A DNA stretch of 8,193 nucleotides. It comes from Candidatus Gastranaerophilales bacterium (GTDB lineage Bacteria; Cyanobacteriota; Vampirovibrionia; Gastranaerophilales; Gastranaerophilaceae). Below, in pieces: positions 1-6,149 of the stretch. Position 1 is the stretch's first letter. Each line of letters starts with the position of its first letter. Position numbers and translations under genes: made by a program. The notes under the pieces were generated by a model. The model saw only the letters and a list, made by a program, of their open reading frames with translations, made no database searches and was not told the DNA's origin. Where the stretch lies: the NCBI GenBank assembly GCA_021201175.1, contig JAJQFK010000002.1, forward strand, positions 1 through 8,193, read 5' to 3'.

Positions 1-949
1 TTATAAAAGTGATAGTTCAGTGGGTGAAATTAATATTGAGAATCCGGACATTCCTTTTGACTGGCAGAATGAACTAAATACTGATATTTTATCCGAAGAA
101 CATATACAGATTTTAATAAGGTCTATTTTAAAACAAGCAATTTTAAACGATGTACATGAAATGTTTTTTGAACATGTTCCAAACGGTCTTAGTGTAAATT
201 TTAGAAAAGATTCGGAAATAATTAATACAGGTCAAATACCATCTGTACTTGTTTTTCCGTTTATATCAAAACTGAAAACCTTATCCGGTTTAGATTCGAG
301 TATATCAGAACTTCCTCAATCAGGCAAATTGATTTTTAAAGCGGAAGATTTAGTTTTAACAGCGGTCATTTCCGCTTTCCCAACTATTAACGGAGAAAGA
401 ATATCACTAAAAATATACAAACCGCCGCAGAAGTTAACTGAGTTCGGTTTAAATTTATCTCAAATAAATGATATTCTCTGTGCATTGAACCAATATGGAA
501 TAATTCTCGTATGCGGCGCTTCACTTTCAGGCAAAACCCATATTATTTATTCTATTTTATCGGAGATATCAACAAGAAATATTAATATTATGACAATTGA
601 GTCCATATCAAAATTCAATCTTGAAAAAATTAACCAGTGTGAATTAAATGAAAATATTGGTTTTAATATGGATAAAGCAATGAGGTTTATAGAATTTCAA
701 TCGCCGGATATAATATATTTCGAGGGAATAACAAGTAAATCTGCCCTTGATTATATAAGTTCGCTTGTGTTTAAAAATAAAATTATAATAACGGAGTTTT
801 TGGCGGATAATATGGCGGATTTAAATAATAAACTTTCCTATGCTGATTTTGAAATGTTTAAACCTTTAATAACTTGTCTAATATTTGTACATAGCAAAAA
901 CAGGATAGAAGTTTTTAATAAGTCTGATTTAAATAGATTTTTAAATTGA
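1..949 (+). CDS. Degenerate GspE/PilT-type secretion ATPase-like protein (5' partial)
   Basis: The frame is open to the left edge. A GTG at 20 could start it, but no Shine-Dalgarno precedes it and six sense codons lie upstream, so the gene probably begins outside the window. Residues are numbered from that GTG. The layout follows type II/IV secretion and type IV pilus ATPases: an N-terminal domain (about 28-140) with a 'sGLDsSISELPQSGKL' stretch and an 'FPTINGERISLKIY' stretch, matching the family's 'LDiaerrlPQDGr' and 'PTvhGErvvlRl' regions, then a RecA-like core. Walker A is intact (GASLSGKT, 166-173). The other boxes are altered: the Asp-box is reduced to IES around E194, Walker B reads SPDIIYFEGI (228-237) instead of DPDIIMVGEIRD, and the His-box is replaced by TEFLAD (258-263). 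The protein ends soon after and has no zinc-binding four-cysteine motif. It may bind ATP but hydrolyse it poorly. Family membership is fairly firm; the function is unknown. A link to the following flagellar genes is only positional (135-base gap). Confidence 0.72.
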   Translation, partial: YKSDSSVGEINIENPDIPFDWQNELNTDILSEEHIQILIRSILKQAILNDVHEMFFEHVPNGLSVNFRKDSEIINTGQIPSVLVFPFISKLKTLSGLDSSISELPQSGKLIFKAEDLVLTAVISAFPTINGERISLKIYKPPQKLTEFGLNLSQINDILCALNQYGIILVCGASLSGKTHIIYSILSEISTRNINIMTIESISKFNLEKINQCELNENIGFNMDKAMRFIEFQSPDIIYFEGITSKSALDYISSLVFKNKIIITEFLADNMADLNNKLSYADFEMFKPLITCLIFVHSKNRIEVFNKSDLNRFLN

Positions 950-1059
950 AATTTTAGTGGAATAAATATTGACTTTAAAAAAAAATACATTAAAAATTAA
1001 TTAAAAATTCATCTAAACAGATGTACTACCTTTTATAAAAAAAGTTCATAATTCAATTG

Positions 1060-1065
1060 TATAAT
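1060..1065 (+). promoter_or_regulatory. Probable -10 box of the flagellar unit
   Basis: A perfect TATAAT lies 19 bases before the fliJ start codon, preceded by TTG and by very A+T-rich DNA. That DNA includes an imperfect 11-base tandem repeat at 989-1010, which could act as an UP-like element. No good -35 hexamer sits 16-18 bases upstream, so this could be an activator-dependent or A-tract-assisted promoter. Transcription would begin near 1072, giving a leader of only about a dozen bases. No sigma28 or sigma54 flagellar consensus was recognised. Confidence 0.42.
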
Positions 1066-1084
1066 TATAGTTCAGAGCAGATTT

Positions 1085-1546
1085 ATGCCGTTTAGGTACA
1101 GATTACAAAAAGTATTGGATTTCAGAGTCAGAAAGAAAGAAGAACAGCTAAGAGAAGTCCAAAAAGCAAAAAATGAAGTAGATAGAATACAAGGTCTTAT
1201 AGATGAAAATAATAACGAAATAAAAAGTGTAATTAAAATAATGCATTCCACACCTGATTATAGGCTTATTGATTCTTATGACAAATATTTAAAACACCTC
1301 TATGTAAAAGGTGATGAGTTGGAAAAGCAAAAACTTGAAGCAGAACGTATTCTGCAAGACGAAAAAAATAAACTTATTGAAAAAGAGAAAGAAGTAAAAG
1401 TACTCGAAAAGCATAAAGAAAAAGCACGTGAAACATATATTGAAGAAGAAAAACAAGCAGAAAATAAGCAATTATCAGAAGTCGCAATTCAAAAATACTT
1501 TGAACGAACAAAAATGAAAAAAGAAGAAGAACCAGAAGATACATAA
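1085..1546 (+). CDS. fliJ: Flagellar export protein FliJ
   Basis: This 153-residue, highly charged, almost wholly helical protein matches FliJ in length and layout. The N-terminus MPFRYRLQKVLDFRVRKKEE carries the family signature: an aromatic-Arg-Tyr/Leu start followed by 'LqkVLdfR..keee'. The rest is Lys/Glu-rich coiled coil with heptad-like spacing to about residue 125, and the C-terminus is acidic. FliJ is the soluble stalk and escort-chaperone component of the flagellar type III export apparatus. It normally works with the ATPase FliI and the gate protein FlhA at the cytoplasmic face of the basal body. The start is the first ATG after a TATAAT box; the Shine-Dalgarno (GAG in cagagcag) is weak. 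The stop is 10 bases before the next gene, so the two are co-transcribed. FliI, the usual upstream neighbour, is absent here. FliJ-family proteins are diverse, but the following hook-related genes support the call. Confidence 0.86.
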   Translation: MPFRYRLQKVLDFRVRKKEEQLREVQKAKNEVDRIQGLIDENNNEIKSVIKIMHSTPDYRLIDSYDKYLKHLYVKGDELEKQKLEAERILQDEKNKLIEKEKEVKVLEKHKEKARETYIEEEKQAENKQLSEVAIQKYFERTKMKKEEEPEDT

Positions 1547-1556
1547 AGGATTATTT

Positions 1557-2174
1557 ATGAAAGTAGATACACAGCAAACATCACAACAAATAGAAAATAA
1601 AGATTTTAATATTCAGCTTGATGATGAAGATGAGGCAATGTTAATACCGGCGAACGGTACTTTTGCAGATATAATATCATCCCAGTTATTAACTGCTTCG
1701 ACGAGCGAAGAAACACTGCCTGATATTGATTTTAATTATGATTCTGTATCAATGTCGCTTCAAGATGCAATGTTTTTTGTAAATCTTGCACAAAACGGAC
1801 AATTCAGTATAGCCGTTCAAAATGGCGAACAGCCTGTAATAAACAGTATTGATTTATCTCAAAATACAATTACTCAAAAAAATGTAGAGGTAACAAATCA
1901 ATTAACGACATTAATAGAGAAAGCACAAAATACGCAAAAACCTGTACGTATTTCATTCGATAATGATGTTTCTGTTATTTTAAAGATTGATAAACACGGG
2001 AAACTTACCGCTGAATTTATTCCGGGGAATACAGAGGTTGAAAATTATTTAAGAAATAATATTTCATCTTTAAAACAAAAATTTGATGAACAAAATTTGC
2101 CATACAACGATTTATTATACAAACAGAATAACAAACAAAATAGAAACAAAAAACAAAATAAAGGAGAGCACTAA
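1557..2174 (+). CDS. Short FliK-like flagellar hook-length control candidate
   Basis: This is a 205-residue soluble protein with no signal peptide or membrane segment. Residues 1-60 are acidic, polar and probably disordered. Residues 128-188 resemble the C-terminal hook-length-control domain of FliK: 'VRISFDNDVSVILKID' then 'GKLTAEF', 'EVENYLRNNISSLKQKF' and 'EQNLPY', paralleling the family pattern of a beta hairpin, a helix 'E.r..Lr..l..Lr..L' and 'QGL'. The tail (189-205) is Asn/Lys/Gln-rich and basic. FliK measures hook length and switches export specificity through FlhB. Its position between fliJ and a hook-family gene is where fliK normally lies. At 205 residues it is much shorter than typical FliK (often 350-450), leaving little room for a molecular ruler. 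AAGGA at 1546-1550 supports the ATG at 1557. The stop overlaps the next start by one base (taATG). The domain match is by eye and moderate, so no gene symbol is assigned. Confidence 0.62.
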   Translation: MKVDTQQTSQQIENKDFNIQLDDEDEAMLIPANGTFADIISSQLLTASTSEETLPDIDFNYDSVSMSLQDAMFFVNLAQNGQFSIAVQNGEQPVINSIDLSQNTITQKNVEVTNQLTTLIEKAQNTQKPVRISFDNDVSVILKIDKHGKLTAEFIPGNTEVENYLRNNISSLKQKFDEQNLPYNDLLYKQNNKQNRNKKQNKGEH

Positions 2175-3010
2175 TGCGTGACGCATTTATTAATGCTGTA
2201 AATACACAAAAAATAACAATTGAATGGATGAGTGATATATCTGAAAACCTTGTTAATGCATATACTCCGGGATACAGAGAAAAGAAATTCACCTTCAAAA
2301 CATTTCTTGACGGTTCACTTGCAGAAACCCGATTAAGAAATGTCGGACAAGGGAAATCTATGCCCGGAACTTCAGATGAAAATATATATCTTGAAGGAAG
2401 CGGATATTTTGTACTTAGAAATGATGCCGGCAGACTTGTTTATACAAGACTGGGCGAATTTAAATTTGACGGAGAAGGTGTATATAGAAGTACAGACGGG
2501 CAAGCGGTTCAAGGTTATATTTTAAATGACAAAGGAGAAATAATGAACGGGGCAAAACCTGTGGATGCTGATTCTTTTGTTGACACCGCATTTGACGGAG
2601 GTGCTGCATCTGTTCCTACTACAAATATAAAATTATGGATAGATCCAAGTAACGGAAAGTATCTTGGTAAATATGAAGAATTTGAGTTTAAAGATGACGG
2701 CATATTATATGGTAAAGCGGACAGCGGTCAAGTAATGACCCCGTTGTATAAAGTTGCTGTAATTAACTTTCATAATCCGCAAATGTTATATGAAGTTGCA
2801 GATGGACAGTTTACGGAAACTGCCGAATCCGGCAGACCGGTTGTCGGCAGAGGCGAAGTTCGAGGCGGACTTTTAGAGTTGTCAAATGTTGACTTTGATG
2901 CAAATACCGCTTATTATCAACAGGCAAACATACAGCGAGAATTAGCTAACCAGTTGATAAAATCATATAAACAGCTGCTTGAAAATGCTATTGAACTTAT
3001 GACAAGTTAA
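2174..3010 (+). CDS. Flagellar hook/basal-body rod protein of the FlgE/FlgF/FlgG family
   Basis: This 278-residue protein has the three-part structure of flagellar axial proteins. The N-terminal helix (about 4-35) ends in a diverged form of the family signature, ENLVNAYTPGYR (24-35) versus 'NNiaNvnTpGyk'. Around 70-115 comes the core 'LEGSGYFVLRNDAGRLVYTRLGEF..DGEG' and 'GQAVQGY', typical of FlgE/F/G. Around 174-230, 'FEFKDDG', 'YKVAVINFHNPQ' and 'FTETAESGRPVVGRG' match the distal half. The C-terminal helix begins GLLELSNVDF (from 232). The subunit would be exported without a cleaved signal and polymerise into rod or hook. Length is near FlgG (about 260) and well below most FlgE. Gene order after fliJ and fliK-like suggests a hook role, so the exact paralogue is undecided. 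AAGGAGAG at 2161-2168, seven bases before ATG, fixes the start inside the preceding stop. A strong terminator follows. Confidence 0.88.
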   Translation: MRDAFINAVNTQKITIEWMSDISENLVNAYTPGYREKKFTFKTFLDGSLAETRLRNVGQGKSMPGTSDENIYLEGSGYFVLRNDAGRLVYTRLGEFKFDGEGVYRSTDGQAVQGYILNDKGEIMNGAKPVDADSFVDTAFDGGAASVPTTNIKLWIDPSNGKYLGKYEEFEFKDDGILYGKADSGQVMTPLYKVAVINFHNPQMLYEVADGQFTETAESGRPVVGRGEVRGGLLELSNVDFDANTAYYQQANIQRELANQLIKSYKQLLENAIELMTS

Positions 3011-3040
3011 TAACGACTCGGAATGAGCAGTAATAATGTG

Positions 3041-3069
3041 AGATTCTGTAAAACAGAATCTTTTTTTTA
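3041..3069 (+). terminator. Rho-independent terminator of the flagellar unit
   Basis: A perfect 9-bp stem AGATTCTGT / ACAGAATCT (3041-3049 and 3053-3061) with an AAA loop runs directly into eight Ts (3061-3068). It lies 30 bases after the hook/rod gene stop and separates that unit from the next gene. Confidence 0.9.
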
Positions 3070-3090
3070 TATAAAACAGCAAAAAAAAAT

Positions 3091-3118
3091 TTGTTTGTAT
3101 TTTAAATAAATATAAAAT
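3091..3118 (+). promoter_or_regulatory. Possible sigma70 promoter of the GNAT-like gene
   Basis: TTGTTT (3091-3096) and TAAAAT (3113-3118) are spaced by 16 bases, just upstream of the gene starting at 3134 and downstream of a strong terminator, so some promoter is needed here. The region is nearly all A/T, so the exact hexamers are uncertain; TATAAA at 3111-3116 is an alternative -10. The leader would be very short. Confidence 0.35.
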
Positions 3119-3133
3119 AAAAAAAAGGGATAT

Positions 3134-3832
3134 ATGTTAGTTTCAACAATCGGAAAAACAAATAATCATTTTGAGAGAGAGTATTCTTATAACAAAACGG
3201 CAAATAGTTCTTCTCAACCAAAACAAAGCTCAATACCTGTGAGTGCAGAAAATATAAAGGCAAATTTATGTCCGGCTTTTGGCAGACAGACAAAAATTGC
3301 AGATATTTACCTTAAAGATAAATATACGGGAAAAAATGTTAAAGCCTCTTTAAACAGAGAGAGAATCGGAGATTATTCAAAATTCAAAGTATATGTGGAC
3401 AGAAAAGAAGCAGGTTATCTAGATATGGATACTAATGCAGTTTTTCCTGAAAATTCCTATTTATTATCTGTTCCGGACAATAATATACCACAGGTAAGTC
3501 ATATTCGTTCGCTTATGGGCAAAAAATATGAAGGGATAGGAACAGCATTGATAAATGCAGCAGTATTTGAAAGCAAATTAAGGGGAAAAAACGGAGTTTT
3601 GTGGACAAAAGCCCAAAAGGGTTATGCCGCAAATCTGGCTGAATATAGAAGTAATGAAAATCCAATTCCTTTTTACTATAAAGTTGGGTTTAAGGCGGTA
3701 GATGAGCATGTCCACCAAATAATAGAAGAATGTTTAAAACAAAAAAAATATGAAGAACTTCCAAAATCCGCTTTGCTGTTGTTGGAGCCGAATGCATTAA
3801 CAAATAAAGATTATATTGCTTCTTCTTTTTAG
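3134..3832 (+). CDS. GNAT-fold N-acetyltransferase-like protein, orphan
   Basis: This is a 232-residue soluble protein. Residues 1-45 are Ser/Asn/Gln-rich and probably disordered, followed by PAFG at 47-50. From about 54 a beta-rich region includes 'FKVYVDRKEAGYLDMD'. Residues 125-150 look like GNAT motif A, the acetyl-CoA pyrophosphate loop and its helix: KYEGIGTALINAAVFES fits (Q/R)xxGxG/A, with Lys at the first position. Residues 167-177 (PIPFYYKVGFK) fit motif B, the 'aFYeklGF' segment of acetyltransferases. The tail (about 180-225) is an extra helix plus a LLLLEP strand. The substrate cannot be told; candidates are protein, peptide or small-molecule amines. The ATG at 3134 follows AAAGGGA (3124-3130), close but usable. 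It stands alone between a terminator and dnaK's own promoter. No good terminator follows; an A/T-only inverted repeat at 3889-3911 is too weak to count on. The GNAT assignment is moderate and catalysis is unproven. Confidence 0.66.
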   Translation: MLVSTIGKTNNHFEREYSYNKTANSSSQPKQSSIPVSAENIKANLCPAFGRQTKIADIYLKDKYTGKNVKASLNRERIGDYSKFKVYVDRKEAGYLDMDTNAVFPENSYLLSVPDNNIPQVSHIRSLMGKKYEGIGTALINAAVFESKLRGKNGVLWTKAQKGYAANLAEYRSNENPIPFYYKVGFKAVDEHVHQIIEECLKQKKYEELPKSALLLLEPNALTNKDYIASSF

Positions 3833-3968
3833 AATAAACAAATATTGTTACTACATTTTTGGTATGCGAATATGATTGATTTTTACTCAAAAAACTAATC
3901 ATTAATTTTTTCATACAAATTTTGTTCAAATGAGTTGTAAAAATGAAATATTAATTTTTTGTTTATTT

Positions 3969-4008
3969 TTTCAAGAAATTTGAAAATGAATGTTATAAAA
4001 AATATAGT
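3969..4008 (+). promoter_or_regulatory. Predicted dnaK promoter with palindrome at -35
   Basis: TTGAAA (3980-3985) and TATAGT (4003-4008) are separated by exactly 17 bases, a good sigma70-type match, giving a start near 4015. The -35 box is the right arm of TTTCAA-N5-TTGAAA (3969-3985), a possible operator. No CIRCE (TTAGCACTC-N9-GAGTGCTAA) and no sigma32-type CCCCAT -10 was found between 3833 and 4038. The rest of that 206-base gap is A/T-rich with no gene. Confidence 0.58.
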
Positions 4009-4038
4009 GAAATAAATCAAAGAAATGGAGATAAAATC

Positions 4039-5883
4039 ATGGCAAAAACAATAGGTATCGATTTAGGGACAACAAACTCGGTAGTAGCGGTAATGGAAGG
4101 CGGAAAACCTACGGTTATCGCAAATGCTGAAGGTTCAAGAACAACCCCTTCAATAGTAGGATTTTCAAAAACCGGTGAAAAATTAGTCGGGCAATTAGCA
4201 AAACGTCAAGCTATTTTAAATCCCGATAAAACTGTTATATCAATCAAACGTCACATGGGCGAAGATTACAAAAAGAATATAGACGGAAAAGACTATACTC
4301 CGCAAGAAATTTCAGCAATGATATTGAGAAAACTTGCAGATGACGCTTCAAATTATCTTGGAGAAAAAGTAACCTCTGCGGTAATAACAGTACCAGCATA
4401 TTTTAACGATGCACAAAGACAAGCAACAAAAGATGCCGGTAAAATTGCGGGCTTAGATGTATTACGTATAGTAAACGAACCTACGGCAGCAGCATTAGCA
4501 TACGGCATGGAAAAAGAAAAAGCTGAAAAAGTTTTAGTATTTGACTTAGGCGGCGGTACTTTTGATGTATCTGTTCTTGAAATCGGTGACGGTGTACAGC
4601 AGGTACTTTCCACTTCCGGTGATACACACTTAGGCGGTGATGATTTTGACCAGAAAATTATTGATTGGCTGGTTGCTGAATTTAAGAAAACAGAAGGTAT
4701 AGACTTAAGAAATGATAAACAAGCTATGCAGCGTTTAAAGGAAGCGGCTGAAAAAGCTAAATGCGAATTGTCATCAGTTGTTGAAACGACAATCAATCTT
4801 CCGTTTATTACAGCAGATGCAAACGGACCAAAACATTTAGATATGAGTTTAACAAGAGCAAAATTTGAAGAATTGTGCTATGACCTGATTGAAAGATGTA
4901 AAAAACCTGTAGCAGATGCATTGCAAGAAGCCGGATTATCAAAGAATGAATTAAATGAAGTTGTACTGGTTGGCGGTTCTACACGTATTCCTGCGGTACA
5001 GGCTCTTGTAAAAGAATATACTGGAAAAGAACCGAATCAATCTGTTAATCCCGACGAAGTAGTTGCTGTTGGTGCTGCTGTTCAAGCAGGTGTACTTGCC
5101 GGAGAAGTAAAGGATATTATCCTTTTAGATGTTACTCCTTTAACATTAGGTATTGAAACTTTAGGCGGAGTAATGACTCCTTTAGTTCCAAGAAACACAA
5201 CAATACCGGTTGCAAAATCACAAGTATTTTCTACTGCCGAAAATAACCAGACCGCTGTTGATATTCACGTTCTTCAAGGTGAAAGACCAATGTCTAAAGA
5301 TAATAAATCTTTAGGTATGTTCAGACTTGAAGGTATTGCCCCTGCAATGAGAGGTATTCCTCAAATTGAAGTAACTTTTGATATCGATGCAAACGGTATA
5401 GTTAAGGTATCTGCAAAAGATAAAGCAACCAATAAAGAACAAAAAATTACAATTACAAACTCCTCTAATTTATCTGAACAAGATATTGACAGAATGGTAA
5501 AAGAAGCTGAAATGAATGCGGAAGAAGATAAAAAACATAAAGAAGAAGCTGAAATAAGAAATAATGCTAACAGTTTAATCAGTTCAGCAGAAAGAATCGT
5601 TAAGGATTTTGAAGGAAAAATTGCCGAAACAGATAAAACAAAGCTTGAAGAACAGAGAAAAAATCTTGAAAATGCTTTAAAAGAAAATAAATCATCTGAT
5701 GAAATTAAAAAATTATCGGAAGATTTACAGCAGACAATGTTTGCAATATCTCAAGCAGCATATTCACAAGTACAGCAAGAAGGCACACAAAGTGCAAACT
5801 CTGAAAATGCTTCTTCACAGCAAGAATCAACTTCCTCTAAAAATGATGACGATGTAATTGATGCAGAATATACTAAAGAGTAA
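4039..5883 (+). CDS. dnaK: Molecular chaperone DnaK (Hsp70)
   Basis: DnaK is the cytosolic ATP-driven chaperone that, with DnaJ and GrpE, binds exposed hydrophobic peptides and assists folding and stress recovery. This 614-residue protein is complete. The nucleotide-binding domain (1 to about 356) opens with IGIDLGTTNS (phosphate-1 loop) and contains ISIKRHMG with the catalytic-type Lys, VPAYFNDAQRQATKDAG, INEPTAAALAYG-type (VNEPTAAALAYG), VFDLGGGTFDVS (phosphate-2), and VLVGGSTRIP (adenosine). The allosteric linker VKDIILLDV is at 357-365. The substrate-binding beta domain includes NQTAVDIHVLQGER and GIPQIEVTFDIDANGI. A helical lid follows, then a Ser/Gln-rich tail ending DDDVIDAEYTKE. The N-terminal domain lacks the roughly 25-residue insertion after KR.(I/M)G seen in E. 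coli DnaK, as in Firmicutes-type proteins. GGAG at 4027-4030, eight bases from ATG, supports the start. It has its own promoter and terminator, and neither grpE nor dnaJ is adjacent. Confidence 0.98.
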   Translation: MAKTIGIDLGTTNSVVAVMEGGKPTVIANAEGSRTTPSIVGFSKTGEKLVGQLAKRQAILNPDKTVISIKRHMGEDYKKNIDGKDYTPQEISAMILRKLADDASNYLGEKVTSAVITVPAYFNDAQRQATKDAGKIAGLDVLRIVNEPTAAALAYGMEKEKAEKVLVFDLGGGTFDVSVLEIGDGVQQVLSTSGDTHLGGDDFDQKIIDWLVAEFKKTEGIDLRNDKQAMQRLKEAAEKAKCELSSVVETTINLPFITADANGPKHLDMSLTRAKFEELCYDLIERCKKPVADALQEAGLSKNELNEVVLVGGSTRIPAVQALVKEYTGKEPNQSVNPDEVVAVGAAVQAGVLAGEVKDIILLDVTPLTLGIETLGGVMTPLVPRNTTIPVAKSQVFSTAENNQTAVDIHVLQGERPMSKDNKSLGMFRLEGIAPAMRGIPQIEVTFDIDANGIVKVSAKDKATNKEQKITITNSSNLSEQDIDRMVKEAEMNAEEDKKHKEEAEIRNNANSLISSAERIVKDFEGKIAETDKTKLEEQRKNLENALKENKSSDEIKKLSEDLQQTMFAISQAAYSQVQQEGTQSANSENASSQQESTSSKNDDDVIDAEYTKE

Positions 5884-5932
5884 ATAATGTAAGTTCCATT
5901 CTTAACAGAACGGGAAAAGAACAAAATTCAAT

Positions 5933-5969
5933 AAAAAGGCGGCATAATAATTTCAATGCTGCCTTTTTT
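5933..5969 (+). terminator. Rho-independent terminator after dnaK, possibly bidirectional
   Basis: A 13-bp stem AAAAAGGCGGCAT (5933-5945) pairs with ATGCTGCCTTTTT (5956-5968), with one G-T wobble and a 10-base loop. The six Ts at 5964-5969 form the U tract. The A tract on the left arm would give a U tract on the other strand too. It lies 49 bases after the dnaK stop. Confidence 0.9.
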
Positions 5970-6040
5970 AATTCTGGGTTAAAACACATTGCGAAATGAA
6001 CAGAACTAAAGTTTGGAAGATTTTAGACCAATAATTATAC

Positions 6041-6088
6041 TGTTAAATTTTTGAAAAATGTTGTATAATCAGTTTCAAAAGTAAACTG
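6041..6088 (+). promoter_or_regulatory. adh promoter region with inverted repeat at the predicted start
   Basis: TATAAT at 6064-6069 is a perfect -10 box. The best -35 at 17 bases is only TGTTAA (6041-6046). Immediately downstream, CAGTTT (6070-6075) and AAACTG (6083-6088) form an inverted repeat with a 7-base spacer across the expected start near 6076. It could be a repressor operator or the first hairpin of the roughly 75-base leader. No known riboswitch was recognised in 6089-6149. The stretch from 5970 to 6040 shows no gene or clear signal. Confidence 0.48.
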
Positions 6089-6149
6089 TTTTCATTCGGT
6101 AATACATAAGCCGTGTGCAGTTATAGAGTTAATTGAAAGGAGATATTTT

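Noticed and set aside
989..1010. Imperfect 11-base tandem repeat (ATTAAAAATTA, ATTAAAAATTC)
   Set aside because: It is only two copies of nearly pure A/T sequence, expected by chance here. At most it is an A/T-rich promoter-upstream tract.
1010..1023. CATCT-AAAC-AGATG hairpin after the ATPase-like gene
   Set aside because: It has only a 5-bp stem and no T run directly after it, so it is not a convincing terminator.
1289..1471. Phe-rich minus-strand open frame inside fliJ, looking like a membrane peptide
   Set aside because: It is the complement of Lys/Glu codons in the FliJ coiled coil. The hydrophobicity is a codon artefact.
3889..3911. Inverted repeat of A and T tracts as a terminator for the GNAT-like gene
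   Set aside because: The possible stem is almost entirely A-T with one mismatch and an unrealistically small loop. It is too weak to call in such A/T-rich DNA.
3690..3929. Minus-strand open frame across the end of the GNAT-like gene and the dnaK upstream region
   Set aside because: There is no Shine-Dalgarno or recognisable motif, and it overlaps a better-supported gene on the other strand.
4353..4796. 147-codon minus-strand open frame inside dnaK
   Set aside because: It lies wholly antisense to a strongly conserved coding region. Its Ser/Thr/Pro-rich composition is what the dnaK reverse complement would give, and it has no domain.
6089..6149. Riboswitch in the adh leader
   Set aside because: No conserved aptamer core or strong multi-stem structure is seen, only short pairings such as CGG/CCG.
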